Shown: positions 7,840 through 15,462 of the stretch, piece after piece
Numbering within the stretch: position 1 is the first letter of the stretch
How the letters are laid out: each line of letters opens with the position of its first letter
DNA from: an uncultured Ruminococcus sp.
GTDB lineage: Bacteria; Bacillota; Clostridia; Oscillospirales; Ruminococcaceae
Length of the DNA stretch: 15,928 bases
Reading direction: 5' to 3'
NCBI RefSeq assembly: GCF_946187255.1
Contig: NZ_CAMHRZ010000053.1
Location: 1 to 15,928 of the forward strand
Translations under genes and position numbers: made by a program
Notes under the pieces: model-generated
Database searches by the model: none
What the model saw: only the letters and a program-made list of their open reading frames with translations
Told to the model about the DNA's origin: nothing

Positions 7840-9273
7840 TCAGTCGCTCTCCTTCAGCCTTGCTGCCAGCTTCTTTGCGAGCTTGTAAACATCGCCGCAT
7901 CCGAAGGTGATTATGATATCCCCTTCCTGTGCGTTACTTATGATATAGTCAATACATTCGCCGAAGTTCTTTTCCTTCTGTTCGGCGGTCTGCTTATCGA
8001 CCACCTCATGGGGGGTATCGAACCAGACTGCATTCTTGGTCTTTGCGCCCAGCATCTCGGTATAGATCCCATGCTCGTTCTTCTCACGGCTGCCCATAAT
8101 ATCGGTGATGACGGATATATCCGCTATCTCCAGCGCCCGTGCGAAATCGTCCATCAGTATCTCGGTGCGCGAATAGGTAAAAGGCTGGAACACTGCCCAC
8201 ACCCTGTTGAAATCAAGGCCCTTTGCCGCTTTCAGCGTTACCTCGATCTCCTTGGGATGGTGTGCGTAGTCATCGACAATCGTCAGTCCCCTGACCTTGT
8301 CTATCAGCTGGAAGCGTCTTATCGCGCCGTGAAAGCTGGCAAGACCCTTTGCGGCAGCCTCATACCCTATACCCGAATACCTTGCAGCAGCCAGTGCAGC
8401 CAATGCGTTAAGCACGTTGTGATCACCGGGAACATTGATCTCCATCTCACCGACGCTCTCGCCCTTGTAGAATACCTCGAAGGTGGTCACAAGACCCTTT
8501 TTGGTTCGTATCACTGCCGAATAGTCATTGCTCTTATCCCAGCCGAAGCTGATGAGCGTCTTGCCTGAGATACCCTCTATCGCCTTGCGGGTATTGGCGT
8601 CGTCGCCGTTGAATATCACCGCACTGCTTGCCATTTCCGCGAATGTATGGAAGCTCTTTATGATATTTTCAATATTCTTGAAATACTCCAGATGGTCTGC
8701 ATCAACATTGAGTATTATCGCACAGTCGGGATGCAGCTTCAGGAAATGATCCTGATATTCACAAGCCTCGCAGACCATATCCTTCGACTTGCCCGCACGT
8801 CCCGAACCGCCTATACTCGGCAGCTTGCCGCCTATGACACAGCTTACGTCCTCGCCTGCGTCCACAAATATCTGTGTCAGCATGGAAGAAGTGGTGGTCT
8901 TGCCGTGAGTGCCGCAGACACACAGTGCATTCTCGTACCACCCTGTTATAACGCCCAGTATATCAGCCCTTTCGCATACGATGGCATCGCTTGCCTTTGC
9001 TGCGATGAGTTCGGGATTATCCGCCATGATAGCGGCGGTATATATTATCAGTTCTGCGCCCTGAATATTTTCAGCTCTCTGTCCGAGAAACACTTTTATG
9101 CCCAGCTTGCGAACGGCATCCAGCGTTTCTGTCTCGTTATTGTCCGAACCTGTTATCTCATAGCCCTTTGAGTGGAATATCTGTGCCAGCGGGTACATAC
9201 CCGAGCCGCCGATACCTATAAAATGAACTCTTTTTATCTTACTTAAAACTTCATCTGTTAGAACAGAACCCAT
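7840..9273 (-). CDS. murC: UDP-N-acetylmuramate--L-alanine ligase
   Basis: A cytoplasmic Mur ligase of 477 residues that adds L-alanine to UDP-MurNAc using ATP, the first amino-acid step of peptidoglycan precursor synthesis. Visible motifs are the N-terminal nucleotide loop GIGGSGM (20-26), the ATP-binding GTHGKTTT (121-128), a central LNVDADHLEYF, and DDYAHHP (334-340), typical of MurC. I place the start at 9273 because GAGGGAGGA (on the - strand, about 9282-9290) lies eight bases upstream. The in-frame ATG at 9309 adds 12 atypical residues and sits almost at the predicted transcription start. lexA follows after 20 bp. The coupling of a cell-wall gene with the SOS repressor is notable. Confidence 0.96.
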   Translation of the reverse strand: MGSVLTDEVLSKIKRVHFIGIGGSGMYPLAQIFHSKGYEITGSDNNETETLDAVRKLGIKVFLGQRAENIQGAELIIYTAAIMADNPELIAAKASDAIVCERADILGVITGWYENALCVCGTHGKTTTSSMLTQIFVDAGEDVSCVIGGKLPSIGGSGRAGKSKDMVCEACEYQDHFLKLHPDCAIILNVDADHLEYFKNIENIIKSFHTFAEMASSAVIFNGDDANTRKAIEGISGKTLISFGWDKSNDYSAVIRTKKGLVTTFEVFYKGESVGEMEINVPGDHNVLNALAALAAARYSGIGYEAAAKGLASFHGAIRRFQLIDKVRGLTIVDDYAHHPKEIEVTLKAAKGLDFNRVWAVFQPFTYSRTEILMDDFARALEIADISVITDIMGSREKNEHGIYTEMLGAKTKNAVWFDTPHEVVDKQTAEQKEKNFGECIDYIISNAQEGDIIITFGCGDVYKLAKKLAARLKESD

Positions 9274-9321
9274 ATTCCCGTTCCTCCCTCTCATAAAAAA
9301 GTGAAACATTTATTCTACTTT

Positions 9322-9350
9322 ATTATACTACTTTTTCGCAAAAAAATAAG
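9322..9350 (-). promoter_or_regulatory. Probable promoter of the murC-lexA operon
   Basis: On the - strand a consensus TATAAT lies at 9322-9327. The hexamer 17 bp upstream, CTTATT (9345-9350), is a poor -35, so the promoter may be weak or need an activator. Transcription would start near 9315, about 42 nt before the murC ATG. The tandem AGAA-type repeats abut or overlap the -35. Confidence 0.55.
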
Positions 9351-9369
9351 AACATTCTGAGAATATTCT
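9349..9369. promoter_or_regulatory. Tandem AGAAYRTTCT-type elements upstream of murC-lexA
   Basis: AGAACATTCT (9349-9358) and AGAATATTCT (9360-9369) are arranged head to tail with centres 11 bp apart, one helical turn. The second is a perfect 10-bp palindrome and the first has one mismatched pair. The flanking TATTCTAC at 9364-9371 recurs at 9311-9318, around the predicted murC transcription start. This looks like a regulator site at the murC-spoVG intergenic region. LexA is the obvious candidate because its own gene is in the operon, but the motif is not the classical Gram-positive GAAC-N4-GTTC box. Confidence 0.5.
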
Positions 9370-9459
9370 ACACATAAGCGGTTAAATTATTGTAGCAGTT
9401 TTTTTGTACAATTACATTTTTTACAGGTGCATGACGAATGCGCGAAAAGGACGTAAAAC

Positions 9460-9735
9460 ATGGATATAACAGCGATCAAGATAAGGAAGATACTCGACTG
9501 CGGAAGGCTTCGCGGGATCGTCAGCGTGACCATAGACGACGCATTTGCGGTCCATGATATAAAAATAGTGCAGGGCGACCGCAGGCTGTTCGTTGCCATG
9601 CCCAGCAGGCGCGACGAGAACGGTGAGTACCGTGATATCGTTCACCCCATGACCGCCGAAGTGCGGGATGAAATGGAAAAGCAGATACTTCTTGCATTCG
9701 AGCAGGAGCGTTCCCGCAGCGGATACCAACAGTAA
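9460..9735 (+). CDS. spoVG: SpoVG, septation and sporulation regulator
   Basis: A 91-residue protein matching SpoVG along its length, from MDITAIKIRKI through GIVSVTIDDAFAVHDIKIV and FVAMPSRR to DIVHPMTAEVR. SpoVG is a small nucleic-acid-binding protein in Firmicutes that affects asymmetric septation, capsule, cell-wall genes and virulence. The start follows AAAAGGA (9445-9451) with eight bases of spacing. It is divergent from murC with about 185 bp between start codons, so the two may share regulation. No convincing promoter is visible: TACAAT at 9407-9412 is a fair -10, but its best upstream partner, TTAAAT at 9382-9387, is 19 bp away. I could not find the sigma-H promoter known in B. subtilis. 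Confidence 0.95.
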   Translation: MDITAIKIRKILDCGRLRGIVSVTIDDAFAVHDIKIVQGDRRLFVAMPSRRDENGEYRDIVHPMTAEVRDEMEKQILLAFEQERSRSGYQQ

Positions 9736-9745
9736 CACTGTTGGT
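9725..9745. repeat. Inverted repeat over the spoVG stop codon
   Basis: ACCAACAGT (9725-9733) and ACTGTTGGT (9737-9745) are perfect inverted repeats around AAC, and the TAA stop at 9733-9735 lies inside. It could be a weak terminator for spoVG, since the sequence after it is T-rich but not a clean T-run. It shares the 10-mer TAACACTGTT with the tetR operator. Confidence 0.6.
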
Positions 9746-9793
9746 GTTCATTAGTACTTTGTTATATTATTCCGGTTTGGGTTATATGTGCGC

Positions 9794-9830
9794 AAAAATG
9801 ATCTCCGCACATGAAAGTACGGAGATCGTT
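9794..9830 (-). terminator. Terminator of the 528-residue dockerin gene
   Basis: Read on the - strand, AACGATCTCCG (9830-9820) pairs with CGGAGATCATT (9807-9797), including one G-U pair. The loop is 12 nt and a run of five T follows (9798-9794). It lies 77 bp after the stop codon. On the + strand no T-run follows the hairpin, so it probably acts in one direction only. Confidence 0.75.
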
Positions 9831-9906
9831 GATGCAGCGCAAACGCTGTTGATATCCTGATCAAAGCCCTTTGTCGTTAACTATAAAAGGTACTTCGGAC
9901 TTTATC

Positions 9907-11493
9907 TTAGTCCTTAGGCAGAGCCTTGATGTTCTTTACATGAGCAGCGAGCATTCCTATATCGGAAACGTTGACGATACCGTCACGGTTAACATCAGCA
10001 CGCTTGGACTGTGCTTCGTTCATGGACTTGACGGACTTGACATGAGCGGCTACCATGCTGATATCGGAAACGTTTATAGTACCGTCGCCGTTGACATCAC
10101 CGAGTATGCCGTCCTCTTCACCGGTAGGATTGTCATCAGTATCCTTCTGATTGAAATCGTCCCATGTTGGCTTGGTATAGGTCTGCTTTATGTGCTCGCC
10201 GGTAGATACATCGATCTTATCGGGGATATATACATTCTCTTCGGAGGGGTTGAGTACGATGTGGTCGAGCTGGAATACAGCTTCACCGCTCTCATCGTTG
10301 TTCCAGTCGTTCAGCCATATCCTTGCACCCTGGTCGAAGGGGCTGAAGAAGCTCTTCTCCTCATCGGCTGTGCCGAAGTCGCCGGGCTTCTTGACGATAG
10401 TTATCGCATACATACCATCCTCGATCTTAACGAGAGATGCAGGCTTAACAAGATCGGCAAAGCCGTCCTTGTCAGCGTCAACATAATTGCCGTCCTTGTC
10501 TATCTGGTATACCTGATTGGTAGACTCTATCTGATACCAGTTCTGAGCAGTAGTGGAGATACCGATACCGAAGCCTGACCAGTCACGGGTAGACAGCATA
10601 GCCTCATTGCCCTTGATGAAGTAGGTAATAGCTGTTACGGTAGAAAGATCCCAGCAGTTAACGAATGCGGAGGTCTTATCGGTCTCATCGAACTGACCGC
10701 AGAGATATACGAAGTTCCTGTAAGATCTCGCCTTGGTCGCTCCTGTCGGCTCCTCATAGTAGCCCTCAAAGCAAGCATCATCCGCATTGATCACATAGTT
10801 ATCCAGCACCTGCTTCTCCAGCTTGGAGTCATCCCATACCTTGAAGGTGATATCGATAAAGTCATAAGTCAGGTCATCAACATTAGCGATAGCGCTGTCG
10901 TTCTTGGTCTCGCCGTTCTGGCTGAGGAACTCAACTCTCCAGTTGTTAGTATCAGACTCGATATTGCCCTGTCTTATCTTGGAATAGTCTATCCTGGGAT
11001 CGGTCTCCTTCTTGGGAGCAGGCCTCAGAGTAGTGGCCTTGGTCTTCTGCTCCATATACTTCTCTCCCGTCTCCTTATCGGTCTTCTCGACCATTGTGGG
11101 AGTACCATCATCGTTATATACCTTGCTTATCAGCTGTACCTTGGTAACGTTGACCAGCAGGTTCGGATACTGATCGCAGATATCCTCAAAATCTATGCAG
11201 AGATCGGAAATACCTGTAGCTGCCGTCTCTTCGCCGCTGTCGTTCTTTGCTGTGATGCGCAGCGTGTTCTCACCTCTGATGATATCAACAGCGGAAGTAT
11301 TATCCTTTGCAGAACCATCCTTGCTTGCGAAAACAGCCTTAGCGGTAACGGAAGAACCGTCAGCCTTCAGCAGTGTACCGTTGAGGGGCATATCAGCCGC
11401 AGTCTTTCCGTCAGCAGAAGCGGGCAGTATAGCCATCATACCTGTTGCCAGCGCAGCTGCTGTCATGCCTGCGATCAACTTTTTGAATCTCAT
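9907..11493 (-). CDS. Secreted dockerin type I protein with an unrecognised middle region
   Basis: A secreted protein of 528 residues. It has a clear signal peptide: a basic start MRFKK, a hydrophobic core, and cleavage probably after ASA near residue 27. Residues 28-455 are not a family I recognise; they look beta-rich, with no evident catalytic motif. Within them DADKDGFADL, about residues 350-360, resembles a single calcium loop. The C-terminal dockerin (462-528) has two near-identical calcium-binding repeats, DVNGDGTINVSD and DVNRDGIVNVSD, each followed by a helix with AAHVK. Dockerins bind cohesins on scaffoldins or the cell surface. The helix wording is typical of Ruminococcus. A strong AAGGAGGA (11501-11508) sets the start. 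The gene is monocistronic with its own promoter and terminator. A carbohydrate-binding or structural role is possible but not shown. Confidence 0.88.
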   Translation of the reverse strand: MRFKKLIAGMTAAALATGMMAILPASADGKTAADMPLNGTLLKADGSSVTAKAVFASKDGSAKDNTSAVDIIRGENTLRITAKNDSGEETAATGISDLCIDFEDICDQYPNLLVNVTKVQLISKVYNDDGTPTMVEKTDKETGEKYMEQKTKATTLRPAPKKETDPRIDYSKIRQGNIESDTNNWRVEFLSQNGETKNDSAIANVDDLTYDFIDITFKVWDDSKLEKQVLDNYVINADDACFEGYYEEPTGATKARSYRNFVYLCGQFDETDKTSAFVNCWDLSTVTAITYFIKGNEAMLSTRDWSGFGIGISTTAQNWYQIESTNQVYQIDKDGNYVDADKDGFADLVKPASLVKIEDGMYAITIVKKPGDFGTADEEKSFFSPFDQGARIWLNDWNNDESGEAVFQLDHIVLNPSEENVYIPDKIDVSTGEHIKQTYTKPTWDDFNQKDTDDNPTGEEDGILGDVNGDGTINVSDISMVAAHVKSVKSMNEAQSKRADVNRDGIVNVSDIGMLAAHVKNIKALPKD

Positions 11494-11535
11494 TTAAAAT
11501 TCCTCCTTAAGATATTCCATATTACATATCCATCA

Positions 11536-11565
11536 AGTTCAGAAAAATTGTATACTCTCTGAACT
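11536..11565 (-). repeat. Inverted repeat in the leader of the 528-residue dockerin gene
   Basis: AGTTCAGA (11536-11543) and TCTGAACT (11558-11565) form a perfect 8-bp inverted repeat with a 14-nt loop that contains the palindrome GTATAC. It begins about five bases after the predicted transcription start, so it is a hairpin at the 5' end of the mRNA or an operator just downstream of the promoter. Confidence 0.55.
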
Positions 11566-11576
11566 CTGTCTTAATT

Positions 11577-11605
11577 ATTATACAACATCACCGAACAATT
11601 GTCAA
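11577..11605 (-). promoter_or_regulatory. Perfect-consensus sigma-A promoter of the 528-residue dockerin gene
   Basis: On the - strand TTGACA (11600-11605) and TATAAT (11577-11582) are both exact consensus hexamers with the ideal 17-bp spacing. Upstream, 11618-11642 is almost entirely A and T, like an UP element. Transcription should start near 11570, giving a leader of about 77 nt. High expression is expected unless the leader repeat or a repressor holds it down. Confidence 0.88.
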
Positions 11606-11705
11606 GAGTTTTCCTCTATTTTTATAAATTTTTATACAAATTGCAGTATGCGTCAAATTTTCGTGAAATGCGAATATTTTTACATATTCGGTTATAACGC
11701 GGTAC

Positions 11706-11739
11706 AAAAAACAGGACAGCTGCATTTCTGCGGCTGTCC
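11706..11739 (-). terminator. Terminator of the leucine-rich-repeat dockerin gene
   Basis: On the - strand GGACAGC (11739-11733) pairs with GCTGTCC (11720-11714). Past one mismatch, GCA pairs with TGC around a GAAA loop. TG and six T follow (11711-11706). The hairpin begins 34 bp after the stop codon. Confidence 0.88.
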
Positions 11740-11773
11740 CGTGATCATCAGTATAAGATACCTGTCACAGATA

Positions 11774-14700
11774 TCAGAGCTTCTTTACACCCTTTACATG
11801 AGCTGCCAGTTTGCTGACGTCTGTAACTGTTATAGCGCCGTCGCCGCTGACATCTGCACGCTTTATCTCGTCTGCTGTCAGGGACTTAACGCCCTTGACA
11901 TGAGCAGCCAGCTTGCCGACGTCGGTGATATTGATAACGCCGTCGCCATTTACATCGCCCAATACACCTGAGCTGCCGGACTCATTTACAGTCAGGCTGA
12001 TGGAAGCAACTGCGGTGCCGTTAGCATTGGTTACGGTGATGGTAGCGGTACCCATGCCCTTGAGGTTAGCGTAGCCCGAATTGTTGATGGTAACGACTTC
12101 GGGATCGCTTGTAGACCATCTCAGAGTATCAGCAGCCTCATTGCCGTCAGCAGTGAGCTGTGTACACTTGAACTGATAGCTGCTTTTCTTCTTTGCCAGT
12201 GTATAGCTGCCGGTGATAGCCTTACCTTCCTTATCGGTGATGGTCAGCTTTGCGGCAACCTGTGCATTGTCAACGAAGGTGGTCTGAACCTTGTTCTTTT
12301 CAGCGTAAGCCTGTGCAGTCGAACCGGCTGTACCATAAAGAACGATGGGCTTGTTATCACCTGTGAATACGCTCTTTCCGAGAGTTACCGTACCGTTGTT
12401 GCCGAACTCAACGCTCTCCAGGTGGTGGCAGTCATAGAAAGCCTTATCATCGATAGTCGTTACGTTATCGCTGATATAGACATTCTTCAGGAAGCTGTTT
12501 GCAGCGCAGGCGCTGACATCAACAGTAGTTACTGTCTCGGGGATAGTGAAGGAGTCACCCTGCATATACAGAGGACGGCAGAGCAGAGCGGTCTTCTCCT
12601 TGTTGTAAAGGATACCGTCTTCACTCATATACTCGGTATTCTCGGGATCAACGTTTATGCGCTCCAGAGGAGTATAACCATTTTCCTGAACATCCTTTTC
12701 CTTGATGGAGATGTTGAACATCGACAGCTTCAGCTTTGTGGAAGTTGCGGGGAAGTTGATGACCTGCATACAGAAGTTGTTCTCGAAAGCCTTGTTGTTG
12801 ATAACAGTACAGCTTGCGGGGATGGTATACTCGCCTTCCTTATCCTTCTTGGTGCCGAGAGTGTGCAGGTAGCTGCACCTGTAGAAGCAGCTCTCACCCA
12901 GTTCAACGATGGACTTTTCGGGCAGGTATACTGTCTTCAGATTGGTATCCTGATAGAATGCGTTAGCGGGTACAGTGATGGCGTTGGACTCGGACATATC
13001 TACCTTTTCAAGCGCTGTGTTGTTGGAGAATATGTTCTTGCCCATGAGTATAACGGAACCGTCTGCGGGAGAACCTATCTTGATCTCTTTGAGAGCGGTC
13101 TTGTTGAATACGCTGTCATTCATCTTGCGCAGATTGCTGGGGAATGTGGTCACCTCGCTGCTGTCTGCCTCAGAAGAGCAGAACCTTGCCAGCTGCTCAC
13201 AGCCGTCAAATGCATTAGCGCCTATCTCGGAGAGCTTGGAGCCTTCCTCCCACTCTACCTTAGTCATACCTGTACAATTCTTGAACGCACTTGCGCCTAT
13301 GAGAGTGATGTTCTTGGGTATGAATGCCTTTTCCATAGCCTTGCAGTTCTCAAATGTGGAGTTGCTGATAGTGCTTACATGAGAGAATGCGGACTTTCCT
13401 TCGGGGGTCGAAGGCATCTGCTTGAGCGCCTCGCAGTTTTTGAATGCGAAAGGACTTACCTGCTCGATGGAGTCATTCATTACGATCTCTTCAAGAGCGA
13501 TACATTTCTCGAAAGCGCTCTGACCTATGGTGGTAACATCACCGAGGAATGTGATCTTGGTCAGCGACTCATCGCCCGCAAAAGCAGACTTCTGGATCTC
13601 CTTTACACGAACGGGCATGGATATTACATCGTTAGCGGAGCCTTCGCTGCTGGAACCGAGAAGGCTCTTACAGCCTGCAAAGGAATTCTCGCCCACTACC
13701 GCGAACTGTGAATCATCGGTGAAGTTGAGGTACTTGAATGCCGAGCAGTTATTGAAGCCGTACTTCTGCACACCACCGAGGGCAGCGGGGAACTGTACCG
13801 TGAAAGGCTCAACAGACACGCCGTTGGGTGTGAATGTTTCAAGCGAGGTACAATCCTGGAAAGCATAGTCATAGATAGAACCGAGCTGTGTGGATACCTT
13901 TACATCCTTCAGTGCGGTACAGCCCTTGAAGGTCTTATCCTTGATGGAGGTAACAGCTTCGGGGATATCCACCGCCTTAAGAGAGAAGCAGCCTTCAAAT
14001 GCAGACTTGTCGATAGATGTAGCGGGGCTGATATCAACAGTAGTCAGACCCGAGCAGTTAGCGAAGGTACTCTCAGCGATATATTCCCATGTATCGGGGA
14101 GCACTACCTTGTTCTTAACTCTTGCAGTATCGGAGTGAGGGTAGAGAGTAAGTACCCAGCAGCTTGCGAATGCGCCCTTGCCTACTAAAGTAAGGCTGTC
14201 GGATACGACTACCTTCTCCAGCTTGGTGCAGTTAGCGAAAGCGGTAGCACCAATGGCAATGCAGTTCTGAGGCATCTCTATGCTTACGAGAGAGGTACAC
14301 TTCTGGAATGCATTGGAATTTATTGCACCACAGTTGGAATTATCGATATCATCGAAGGTGAAACTGGTCAGAGCTGTACAGCCCGAGAATGCGCTCTCAG
14401 ATACTAACACATAACGCGAGGGCCATACGAAAGTCTGGAGAGAGGTGCAGTTAGCGAACAGGCTGTCGCCGCACATCAGCGAATCCATACCGTCGGGCAG
14501 AGTATTGTAGTTCTTGCCCTCTACGGTAACGGTAGTCAGCTTCTCGCAGCTTGCGAAGCAGTTCTTGCCCAGATTATTAAGTGTGTCATTGCCAAAGAAC
14601 GTTATAGTTTCAAGCAGCGAGCAGCCGTTGAAAGCGTAGTCACCGAGATATTCGAGTGTAGTGGGGAAATCCACAGCTGTGAGGGTCGAGTTCTTGTTGA

Positions 14701-15322
14701 ACGCATTGTTTCCGACCTTTTTCAGTCCCTCAGTGAACGTGATATTGTTTATATGACCGCAGGAATTGAAAGCGCCGTTTCCAATTTCGACGATGCCTGA
14801 AAGGTCGAGGGTCGTACCTGAGGTACCCTGAAGTACGCCGCAGCTGCTGAACGCATTATCCTGGAGCGTATCGATATGACCGCCGAACGATACAGTCTGG
14901 AGGTTCTGGCAGTTGCTTGCAAAGCCCTTGCCTACCTCAGTAACGAGACTATCCTCAAAAAAGATATGCGACAGGTTAGGATATACATCCTTCTTGCTGA
15001 GTGAGATGCTGGGTGCATCAAGGACTACTCTTACATTATCGAGGGAACCGCCCGCTACTGATGCTGCTGCCTCCTCACAATCGCTCATATCGATATGCAG
15101 TTCGGTAGAACTGTCAGAGATGCCTGCGTGCTCGAAAAGGTCATCAGCCTTGAGGTGGACGGAACCGTCCTTATTGAGCGAGATTGATACGCCGTTGACT
15201 TCAACGCCTGCCGCAGATGCTGTGATCACAGGTACAGCGGCGAAATTGAACGATGAGTTTGCAGGTACGCAGGAAGCCACCATAAGCACAGCTGCCACGC
15301 CTGCAATGATCTTTTTGTTCAT
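11774..15322 (-). CDS. Secreted BspA-type leucine-rich-repeat protein with Ig-like and dockerin domains
   Basis: A secreted protein of 1182 residues. The N-terminus MNKKIIAGVAAVLMVASC is signal-like; cleavage is possible after ASA near 37, or as a lipoprotein at C18 (VASC). From about 110 to 1010 there are roughly 30 BspA/LRR_5 repeats of the form (A/T/C)FxxCxxL followed by beta strands, for example AFQKCTSL, AFANCTKL and TFKGCTAL. Residues 1023-1118 look like a bacterial Ig-like (Big_2) domain, with WSTSDPEVVTINNSG and GMGTATITVT. The dockerin (1119-1182) has DVNGDGVINITD and DVSGDGAITVTD, each followed by AAHVKG. BspA repeats bind host or microbial surface proteins and other partners; none here is catalytic. 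The ATG at 15322 follows AAGGAGG; a GTG at 15352 lies before that site and was rejected. Confidence 0.93.
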   Translation of the reverse strand: MNKKIIAGVAAVLMVASCVPANSSFNFAAVPVITASAAGVEVNGVSISLNKDGSVHLKADDLFEHAGISDSSTELHIDMSDCEEAAASVAGGSLDNVRVVLDAPSISLSKKDVYPNLSHIFFEDSLVTEVGKGFASNCQNLQTVSFGGHIDTLQDNAFSSCGVLQGTSGTTLDLSGIVEIGNGAFNSCGHINNITFTEGLKKVGNNAFNKNSTLTAVDFPTTLEYLGDYAFNGCSLLETITFFGNDTLNNLGKNCFASCEKLTTVTVEGKNYNTLPDGMDSLMCGDSLFANCTSLQTFVWPSRYVLVSESAFSGCTALTSFTFDDIDNSNCGAINSNAFQKCTSLVSIEMPQNCIAIGATAFANCTKLEKVVVSDSLTLVGKGAFASCWVLTLYPHSDTARVKNKVVLPDTWEYIAESTFANCSGLTTVDISPATSIDKSAFEGCFSLKAVDIPEAVTSIKDKTFKGCTALKDVKVSTQLGSIYDYAFQDCTSLETFTPNGVSVEPFTVQFPAALGGVQKYGFNNCSAFKYLNFTDDSQFAVVGENSFAGCKSLLGSSSEGSANDVISMPVRVKEIQKSAFAGDESLTKITFLGDVTTIGQSAFEKCIALEEIVMNDSIEQVSPFAFKNCEALKQMPSTPEGKSAFSHVSTISNSTFENCKAMEKAFIPKNITLIGASAFKNCTGMTKVEWEEGSKLSEIGANAFDGCEQLARFCSSEADSSEVTTFPSNLRKMNDSVFNKTALKEIKIGSPADGSVILMGKNIFSNNTALEKVDMSESNAITVPANAFYQDTNLKTVYLPEKSIVELGESCFYRCSYLHTLGTKKDKEGEYTIPASCTVINNKAFENNFCMQVINFPATSTKLKLSMFNISIKEKDVQENGYTPLERINVDPENTEYMSEDGILYNKEKTALLCRPLYMQGDSFTIPETVTTVDVSACAANSFLKNVYISDNVTTIDDKAFYDCHHLESVEFGNNGTVTLGKSVFTGDNKPIVLYGTAGSTAQAYAEKNKVQTTFVDNAQVAAKLTITDKEGKAITGSYTLAKKKSSYQFKCTQLTADGNEAADTLRWSTSDPEVVTINNSGYANLKGMGTATITVTNANGTAVASISLTVNESGSSGVLGDVNGDGVINITDVGKLAAHVKGVKSLTADEIKRADVSGDGAITVTDVSKLAAHVKGVKKL

Positions 15323-15369
15323 CAGATATTTTCCTCCTTCTGGATATTGCACAAAATATTATTCAGTTT

Positions 15370-15385
15370 ACCCGCTTGCGCGAGT
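15370..15385 (-). repeat. Small hairpin with GCAA tetraloop in the LRR-dockerin leader
   Basis: In the - strand transcript ACUCGC pairs with GCGGGU (one U-G pair) around a GCAA loop, a very stable GNRA type. It lies about 10 nt into the predicted leader and 48 nt before the start codon. It could protect the 5' end of the message. Confidence 0.5.
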
Positions 15386-15401
15386 ACAGCTTTACGGAGT
15401 A

Positions 15402-15430
15402 ATTATAACATATATTTTACAATTTTGCAA
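15402..15430 (-). promoter_or_regulatory. Sigma-A promoter of the LRR-dockerin gene
   Basis: On the - strand TTGCAA (15425-15430; four of six consensus positions) and a consensus TATAAT (15402-15407) are separated by 17 bp. Transcription should start near 15395, giving a leader of about 73 nt, similar in length to that of the other dockerin gene. Confidence 0.75.
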
Positions 15431-15462
15431 TAGGCTATCTCAACTTTTTTATAACATTTTTG

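Noticed and set aside
7820..7900. Longer N-terminus for LexA starting at 7900
   Set aside because: The extra 27 residues are unlike LexA, overlap the end of murC, and would place the good ribosome binding site at 7827-7834 inside the gene.
9274..9309. Longer N-terminus for MurC starting at 9309
   Set aside because: The added residues are atypical, the ribosome binding site favours 9273, and the predicted transcription start would leave almost no leader.
9835..9848. CAGCG-CAAA-CGCTG hairpin as spoVG terminator
   Set aside because: The stem has only five pairs and no T-run follows on either strand.
11592..11604. CGAAC-AATT-GTCA as a LexA box at the dockerin promoter
   Set aside because: Only the CGAAC half fits the Gram-positive SOS box. 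The other half is the -35 hexamer, so chance overlap is more likely.
12422..13711. 429-codon + strand frame inside the LRR-dockerin gene
   Set aside because: It is antisense to the repeat array. Its length reflects the regular codon pattern of the repeats, not a gene.
11774..15322. Repeat array as CRISPR or tandem DNA repeat
   Set aside because: The repetition is at protein level (LRR_5 units of variable spacing). The DNA copies are too diverged, and no fixed repeat-spacer pattern exists.
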